Virus record (IMG/VR): IMGVR_UViG_3300031787_000433
Coordinates: 1-35,351 of that record
Strand: one strand, 5' to 3'
Length of the DNA stretch: 35,351 nt
From: a virus
Shown here: positions 30,600 to 35,351 of the stretch, in pieces
Layout of the letters: the number at the start of each line of letters is the position of its first letter
Numbering within the stretch: the first letter of the stretch is position 1
Translations under genes and position numbers: made by a program
The notes under the pieces: generated by a model
Told to the model about the DNA's origin: nothing
Seen by the model: the letters and a program-made list of their open reading frames with translations, nothing else
Database searches by the model: none

Positions 30600-31156
30600 G
30601 GTGCGTATTGCAGATATACGTCGCCGGGGTTGCCCCCCGTGGGCGCGGCTGTGCCGCTTGGAATGTTTAAGGTCGCCGTAAGCGTTTCGTTTCCGCCCGG
30701 ACTGCCAAGCGTGATTGAAATGCCAAAACCTGCCAGTAGCTTGGAAATCAGAAAGCCCGGCGTGGTGTCGTTGTTTGAAATCTTCACCCGTTCGTCGGTC
30801 GCGCCACCCGTTACGTCAATGCGGATGTTCTCGTTACCGCCGGGGTTCTGCGTGGTAAGGGAGACGTTCGTGCCAGCCACCAGCTTTGCGCCGAGGAATG
30901 AAGGCGTAGTGTCGTTTGTAGTGATCTTGACACGTTCGTCGGGAGATGCACCCGTTACGTCAATCCGCAGTGTCTCATTTGCGCCGGGGTTCTGCGTGGT
31001 AAGGGACACGTTCGTACCACCGACCAGCTTTGCGCCGAGAAAACCAGCAGTAGTGTCGTTGGTAGTGATCTTGACACGTTCGTCTGCGCCCGGAGAACCG
31101 CAAGGGCTGTCTGGGAACGCTGGAAGCATCATCGGAACTGTTATGCCTCTTTCCAT
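30596..31156 (-). CDS. Fibre protein 1 with three 45-residue repeats (186 aa)
   Basis: The N-terminal peptide PMMLPAFPDSPC (8-19) is nearly identical to that of fibre protein 2. Three repeats of about 47 residues follow (25-69, 73-117, 121-163), each with the pattern DERVKI-NDT-FL-KL-GT-SLTT-NPG-NE-I. This repeat is common in phage fibres. The short C-terminus (GNPGDVYLQYAP) ends the protein. It is probably a trimeric shaft; the shared N-terminus would dock to the same virion site as fibre 2. Confidence 0.75.
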   Translation of the reverse strand: MERGITVPMMLPAFPDSPCGSPGADERVKITTNDTTAGFLGAKLVGGTNVSLTTQNPGANETLRIDVTGASPDERVKITTNDTTPSFLGAKLVAGTNVSLTTQNPGGNENIRIDVTGGATDERVKISNNDTTPGFLISKLLAGFGISITLGSPGGNETLTATLNIPSGTAAPTGGNPGDVYLQYAP

Positions 31157-31160
31157 TGCC

Positions 31161-31355
31161 TTAGCCCTGCGTACCGTTGTTTGGCAATGCGCGGTAAAAG
31201 CATTGATCTTTTTTGTCCCACCAGTCGCCCGGAGAAGCCCAATCGTTTTGTATTGCTATAACTCCGTTTGAGACAGGTAATGGCCCATTATCATCGTCCC
31301 AGACCACAACGTTTTGGACGATATTGTTACTTATTAAGGCAAAACGTTTTTCCAT
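31161..31355 (-). CDS. Small fibre-associated protein (64 aa)
   Basis: The sequence begins KRFALISNNIVQNVVVWDDD and contains a later W-D pair and FYRAL, a pattern I associate with small proteins encoded beside phage tail-fibre genes, often called assembly or accessory proteins. It lies between the two repeat-type fibre genes. Role inferred from context. Confidence 0.55.
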   Translation of the reverse strand: MEKRFALISNNIVQNVVVWDDDNGPLPVSNGVIAIQNDWASPGDWWDKKDQCFYRALPNNGTQG

Positions 31356-31356
31356 G

Positions 31357-32706
31357 TTAGCTCCAATGAATTATGATTGCCATGCCGTTACCACCGTTGC
31401 CACCACCACCGCTCAATGTCCCGTTTGTGGACGCACCGCCACCACCACCAGAACTGCCTATGCCGCCATTGCCACCACGACCAGCAGGCCCAGTAGCACC
31501 AAATCCACCACCACCACCACCACAAGATATTACATAGTGATTGCGTTTTTGGTAAATGGTCGTGCCATTAGCACCATTTGTGTCAAGGCCACCGCCATTT
31601 GCTGATAAAATGACAGTACCCGTTATAGGATAAGTCTGTTGCTTTAAACTTTCTTGCCCACTAAATACATTGTTGCTGGCATCAGCACCGCCGCCTAAAC
31701 CACCGGGTGTTCCAACGTCAGCAGAAACCATACCACTTACACCGGGATTAACTGCATTAGGTGGATTGCTATTGTTTGTATTTGCTCCAGCAATACCATC
31801 CGTCATTCTTATGCAATTCGTTGTCGTATTTGACGAGGTATTTTGACCACCAGTTCCACCAGCAGAACCCTGAGCGCACCCAATCATATTGAGGTCGGTA
31901 ACTGTACCGTTGCCTCCAAATATGGTATGTCCACCAGCTCCACCACTATCACCGTTGCTGTTATCAATGTTTTGACTATTGCCGCCTATACCACCAGCAC
32001 CTATGTAAATTGGGATAGATGCAGGTAACTGAGCCGCATTGTAGTTTGCAATGATTATCCCTCCCGATGATCCAGAACCACCGCCGTATCTTGTTGTTCC
32101 AAGAGAACCACGCCTACCAGCACCACCACCACCACCTGCACCAATCAGTATTACGCGCATAAACCCAGTTTGCGGATTAGTGTACGTGCCCGATGACGTG
32201 AACTCAGTTATTGTTACAGAAGCACCCCCACCACCTGCCGCCGCAATTGTAAGCGTCTCATTTGCACCGGGATTGTTCGTCGTTAGGGTAATGTTTGTTC
32301 CGGCAACCAACTTTTGACCGAGATATTGATGCTGCGTATCGTTGGCACTTACACGCACCCTGTCATTGGCGGCTACAACGCGCAAATGCTCGTTGCCGCC
32401 GGGGTTCTGCGTTGTGATCGTGATGTCGCTGCCAGCTTGCACCTTTTGACCGAGAAATTGCGCCGTGGTATCGTTAGCAGACACCTTGACTTTTTCGTCC
32501 GCCGCCGTGCCAGTTACATTGATCTGCAACGTCTCATTCGCGCCCGGATTAAGCGTGGTAAGGGCTACGTTCGTTCCGGCTACCAGCTTTGCGCCGAGAA
32601 AACCAGCAGTAGTGTCAGCAGCGGTGACTTTTACCAGTTCGTCGTTGTCGCATGGCCCGTCGGGGAATGCAGGCAACATCATTGGTGACTGTGATTCGCG
32701 TGACAT
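31357..32706 (-). CDS. Fibre protein 2: repeats plus glycine-rich adhesin domain (449 aa)
   Basis: The N-terminus PMMLPAFPDGPC (8-19) matches fibre 1. Three repeats (22-66, 69-111, 114-155) of the same family follow. From about 165 a domain starting ITEFTSSGTYTNP and GFMRVILIGAGGGGGAG leads into a long Gly/Asn/Ser-rich region with many polyglycine runs, typical of receptor-binding tips of phage adhesins. It ends GMAIIIHWS. Inference: the main host-recognition protein. Confidence 0.8.
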   Translation of the reverse strand: MSRESQSPMMLPAFPDGPCDNDELVKVTAADTTAGFLGAKLVAGTNVALTTLNPGANETLQINVTGTAADEKVKVSANDTTAQFLGQKVQAGSDITITTQNPGGNEHLRVVAANDRVRVSANDTQHQYLGQKLVAGTNITLTTNNPGANETLTIAAAGGGGASVTITEFTSSGTYTNPQTGFMRVILIGAGGGGGAGRRGSLGTTRYGGGSGSSGGIIIANYNAAQLPASIPIYIGAGGIGGNSQNIDNSNGDSGGAGGHTIFGGNGTVTDLNMIGCAQGSAGGTGGQNTSSNTTTNCIRMTDGIAGANTNNSNPPNAVNPGVSGMVSADVGTPGGLGGGADASNNVFSGQESLKQQTYPITGTVILSANGGGLDTNGANGTTIYQKRNHYVISCGGGGGGFGATGPAGRGGNGGIGSSGGGGGASTNGTLSGGGGNGGNGMAIIIHWS

Positions 32707-33294
32707 TTACGATCCTATGGCAATAAGACCCCTGACAATCATCTTGCCGAGGCCGCGATTCATAAAACGCTGTTTGTACCACACCCCACCGCCGTCACGC
32801 TGACTACCATTGTTTTTACGGGAGGTGTTTGCCTCAATCGTGGTGACCACACCGTCGGCCCGAACGTTGGTAATCAGAGCTGCATGACCAAGCCATTTTC
32901 TTGGGATGCGCCAGATAATGATGTCGCCGCGTCGTGCGGACGTGGAGCGGCACGCGACAAGAGTTTGCGCTGCTGTGACGTAGGCCGTCTGCGTGGATCC
33001 CGTGCGTGGCAATTTGTTGGAAAGGCCCGTAGCGTGTGAAGCATCGGAGGCCCATGTGTAGATCGCCGCGTAGCAATATGCACTTCGCAGCGGCATCCGT
33101 ACCATTCGGGCGTAACGGTCGATGTGTGCGCCATCATTACGACCCGTTTTCTCTGTCAGGCCAACATCAGCCGCGCCAAAAGACATTACCTTTTCGACGT
33201 ACAAAAGCGGCATCTGTGCTGCGTAACGCGGCAAAGCTGCGTGTAACGACGTACACGCAGCAAAGCAGACGATAAGCAGCACCAGACGCATCAT
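32707..33294 (-). CDS. Secreted CHAP-type hydrolase (195 aa)
   Basis: Residues 1-20 form a signal peptide (LVLLIVCFAACTSLHA). The enzyme part shows SAYCYAAIYTWA (C74), WLGHAALIT (H137) and TIEAN (E154, N156), the Cys-His-Glu/Asn layout of CHAP/NlpC-P60 enzymes. It follows a holin-like gene with which it shares base 33294. This looks like the endolysin: exported by the host Sec system, then acting on the periplasmic wall. It is the second CHAP-type enzyme in the genome. Confidence 0.75.
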   Translation of the reverse strand: MMRLVLLIVCFAACTSLHAALPRYAAQMPLLYVEKVMSFGAADVGLTEKTGRNDGAHIDRYARMVRMPLRSAYCYAAIYTWASDASHATGLSNKLPRTGSTQTAYVTAAQTLVACRSTSARRGDIIIWRIPRKWLGHAALITNVRADGVVTTIEANTSRKNNGSQRDGGGVWYKQRFMNRGLGKMIVRGLIAIGS

Positions 33295-33653
33295 TACAAA
33301 GCACCCCGGTAGGTAGCGAAGTACGTTAGCCCCACCACGATAGCTGTGCCGATATACACCATGCCGAGGGTACGAATACGGGCGGCAATGATCAGTTCAT
33401 CGCTATAATCGTCATCGTTACGGTACTCTGCGGTGTAGCCGATACGAGAATCGGTGAAATTGAGGGCTGTGTACGCCCATTGTGTCACCGTTGCTATTGC
33501 GGTCGTAGCAAATGCCGCTTGACAGGCTACGAGAAGGGTACGCACGGCTTCCGTGTCCCCTACATACAGCCCTACGACCGCAACAATCGCAATAAGCGTA
33601 GTTGATCGCAGGCCGAGGCGAACGCGACGGCGAATTTTAGTGCTGGACGGCAT
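33294..33653 (-). CDS. Multi-pass membrane protein, holin-like (119 aa)
   Basis: Three hydrophobic segments are visible (about TTLIAIVAVVGLYVG, LLVACQAAFATTAIATV and GMVYIGTAIVVGLTYFA), with a very basic N-terminus. Directly upstream of and coupled to the signal-bearing CHAP gene, it fits a class I-type holin. Alternative: a virion membrane protein. Confidence 0.6.
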   Translation of the reverse strand: MPSSTKIRRRVRLGLRSTTLIAIVAVVGLYVGDTEAVRTLLVACQAAFATTAIATVTQWAYTALNFTDSRIGYTAEYRNDDDYSDELIIAARIRTLGMVYIGTAIVVGLTYFATYRGAL

Positions 33654-33656
33654 AGG

Positions 33657-33974
33657 TTACCCCTTGTATTTCGGTGCGAAATGGAATAGACTTTCGGTCA
33701 GAAAGCTCTTAGCAGTCATTGTAGATTCCCGTGTCATGCGACTGAAATCTACCATGTTTATTACGTCTGCAAGTTCCTGTGGGATCGGTGTCATGCGTCG
33801 CTCAGCGTCGTAGTTTGCTTGGCGTTGTGGTTGCGAATTGCACCACATCCGCAGACTGGCAAGTAGCGATGTCCGTGTAAATGCGTTCATTGCGTCGTAG
33901 TCAATCGACTCAAATGCTTTTACTGCCCATTCGGGAAGGTCTTTTGCAAGAATTGTCTTATGCAGCAATCTCAT
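33657..33974 (-). CDS. Unknown helical protein (105 aa)
   Basis: The protein is soluble, predicted helical throughout (ILAKDLPEWAVKAFESI, NAFTRTSLLASLRMW) and slightly basic, with no known motif. The gene shares base 33974 with the coiled-coil protein upstream, suggesting that both act together. Confidence 0.55.
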   Translation of the reverse strand: MRLLHKTILAKDLPEWAVKAFESIDYDAMNAFTRTSLLASLRMWCNSQPQRQANYDAERRMTPIPQELADVINMVDFSRMTRESTMTAKSFLTESLFHFAPKYKG

Positions 33975-34963
33975 TACGGTTGCTCCTTTGCAATTACTGG
34001 CTGTGGAATCTGCATACTCGTCCCCATTGACTGCATCGAGCTATTGCCAGTAGCCATTGGGCTTGGCGGCGGATAGCCGGTTGTGGTAGCTGGTGGGTAT
34101 GGTGGGGCGTATTGCGGTGGGTACTGCGGCGCGTATTGCGGTGGGGGTGCAGGACGATTAAACAGTTGCGTGATCAGCGGCATAACGTGAGGCAAAATGC
34201 CGATGATGTCCTTGAGGCCAATCCCGCCTTCATCGGCACGTATTTTGTCCTGAAGCCCATTGACTTGTGTCTGATATTCATTGCGGATGTTATACTCGTC
34301 CTCGATCGCCTTTTTTTCAGACTTTGCTTCCTCAAGTAGCTGCTTTGTACCAATCAGTTCGCGCTGCATACCGGCGACAAGCTCTTCGTAATACTGTCGC
34401 ATTTGATTTTCTTGCGAACGAAATTGCTCAAGTTGCCGGGTGAGGTCACGGTTAGTTTCCTTGACAATTTCCAGTGATTCCCGCACCATTGTTGCGATCA
34501 TCGACATATCGACTTCTGGGGCCGGGGGCGGCGGGGCGGGTTCTTGCGGTGGTTCGGGCTGCGGGATAGCCATTGCTGCTGGAACGGGGCTAATTGGATT
34601 CCATTTGTCATTCATAGCGGTCATGCCTTCGGTTTCCGGAGCCTGTGGAACGCCGGGGTTCTGCTGGTAGAGGTACGTGCGCCGTCCACCAATGCCGATC
34701 ATGTAGAAAGTGATGATCCGATCTGGCTTAAGGGCATCTACGTTCGTGTCCAGATACTCTGGAATCGTCCGACATCCTTTATCAATAAAGTATTGTCCCG
34801 GACGAATAACCGGCTTCACGCGCCAGTCTGGAGCATCTAGAGCTGAATCTTTCACCAGCTCTCCGTATTCATACTGCACATCTTTTCGGAATCGCAGCGG
34901 ATTTACGCGGTTTTTACGCCTTTCTGGGGCGTTTTTTTCCGCGATCATGTCTTTTAGGCTCAT
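33974..34963 (-). CDS. Coiled-coil, Pro/Gln/Tyr-rich virion or scaffold protein (329 aa)
   Basis: An N-terminal basic domain (1-100) is followed by a Pro-rich linker (about 133-150, with PAPPPPAPE), a long coiled coil (about 152-243) and a C-terminal Pro/Tyr/Gln tail with YPPQYAPPYPP-type repeats (271-303). No enzyme motif is seen. Its place next to the transglycosylase, and its extended form, suggest a structural or scaffolding protein. Function unproven. Confidence 0.6.
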   Translation of the reverse strand: MSLKDMIAEKNAPERRKNRVNPLRFRKDVQYEYGELVKDSALDAPDWRVKPVIRPGQYFIDKGCRTIPEYLDTNVDALKPDRIITFYMIGIGGRRTYLYQQNPGVPQAPETEGMTAMNDKWNPISPVPAAMAIPQPEPPQEPAPPPPAPEVDMSMIATMVRESLEIVKETNRDLTRQLEQFRSQENQMRQYYEELVAGMQRELIGTKQLLEEAKSEKKAIEDEYNIRNEYQTQVNGLQDKIRADEGGIGLKDIIGILPHVMPLITQLFNRPAPPPQYAPQYPPQYAPPYPPATTTGYPPPSPMATGNSSMQSMGTSMQIPQPVIAKEQP

Positions 34964-34978
34964 AAGGGGCTTCCTTGA

Positions 34979-35351
34979 TTAAGCAAATGGGCTTGTTTTC
35001 GACCAGTCCTGAAGGTTATAGGCTTGCCAAACTTTGCGCCGGTATGTTTCGCCGGCTCTAGAAAGGTTGTAGTGGCCCTGATTATATGCTACAACGGCCC
35101 TATCCCATGATCTACGAGCCTTGTTCACATATAGCCAAGCTATGTAGTATGATGCGAGCAGCATACTGTACCCCGGATCGTCAAGGGCTGCATTGGACTT
35201 GGGCTTAATTTTCAAGCGACGCTCGATGTCAAGCTGCGTTCCCTTGAGGATCTGCATGATTCCACGCGCCGAACTTGTGGGGTTTTTAGCGTCTGTATCA
35301 AATCGTGATTCGTGCCACGCTAGAGCAACGAGGATCCGTTTCCACATCGCG
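34979..35351 (-). CDS. Lytic transglycosylase, C-terminal part (continues from window start)
   Basis: This part contains residues from about 29 to the end (151) of the SLT-type transglycosylase whose first 70 codons are read at 1-210; the 127-bp repeat is counted twice. It shows ESRFD with the catalytic Glu, ARGIMQI, and AYNQGHYN, the conserved motif late in the SLT fold. An ATG at 35347 is internal and not the real start. Confidence 0.9.
   Translation of the reverse strand, partial: AMWKRILVALAWHESRFDTDAKNPTSSARGIMQILKGTQLDIERRLKIKPKSNAALDDPGYSMLLASYYIAWLYVNKARRSWDRAVVAYNQGHYNLSRAGETYRRKVWQAYNLQDWSKTSPFA
35225..35351. repeat. Terminal direct repeat, right copy
   Basis: Exact copy of bases 1-127; see the left copy. 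Removing one copy gives a circle of 35,224 bp. Confidence 0.95.

Noticed and set aside
28213-32706. Fibre genes as proof of a tailed phage
   Set aside because: No other tail, portal or terminase gene is visible, and spike or fibre proteins also occur at vertices of tailless viruses.
1-35351. tRNA genes, integrase or transposase
   Set aside because: I found no cloverleaf-like sequence and no recombinase motif by reading; nothing supports a temperate or mobile-element label.

Overview
The window is a closed circular viral genome read once around. Bases 1-127 recur exactly as bases 35225-35351, so the unit is 35,224 bp. A lytic transglycosylase gene that starts at 210 on the minus strand runs off base 1 and resumes at the other end in frame. 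Almost every gene overlaps or abuts its neighbour (TAATG, TGATG and ATGA junctions). Shine-Dalgarno sites are common. Peptidoglycan hydrolases point to a bacterial host, probably Gram-negative; one protein resembles membrane-anchored proteins of Bacteroidota phages, a weak hint only.

Four transcription units can be drawn. (1) Early minus unit, 13255 down to 8321: about 17 small genes (ribbon-helix-helix, zinc-binding, coiled-coil, small membrane proteins). It has a near-consensus sigma70 promoter at 13324-13296 and an intrinsic terminator at 8256-8224. (2) Plus unit, 13793-16933: two small DNA-binding-type regulators, an SF3 (D5/P4-type) replication helicase and two unknowns. (3) Late minus unit, 8152 down through the circle junction to 25718: virion and lysis genes, closed by a terminator at 25689-25656. 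(4) Minus unit, 25626 to 17448: an AT-hook protein, a MoxR/dynein-type AAA ATPase, a possible von Willebrand A-like partner, a small protein and a 916-residue multidomain protein, closed by a terminator at 17421-17397. A lone J-domain protein gene (17369-16938) follows. Units 1 and 2 diverge from a 537-bp non-coding region with four perfect tandem 11-bp iterons and many inverted partial copies, the best origin candidate.

The late unit does not look like that of a tailed phage. I see no large terminase, portal, HK97-type capsid, prohead protease, tape measure or tail tube. Instead there are three consecutive beta-rich small proteins (251, 139 and 204 residues) that look like jelly-roll capsid proteins, two of them sharing a C-terminal strand. 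There is also a series of proteins each carrying one hydrophobic segment near the C-terminus, two fibre proteins with the same N-terminal peptide and shared repeats, a transglutaminase-fold protein, a lytic transglycosylase, two CHAP-type hydrolases, a holin-like protein and a lysine/alanine-repeat histone-like protein. My reading is an icosahedral, tailless, internal-membrane dsDNA phage with a circular genome. The nearest published architecture I know is Salisaeta icosahedral phage 1 (circular, about 43.8 kb, membrane-containing). That is inference from gene content, not from any search. No packaging ATPase is certain.
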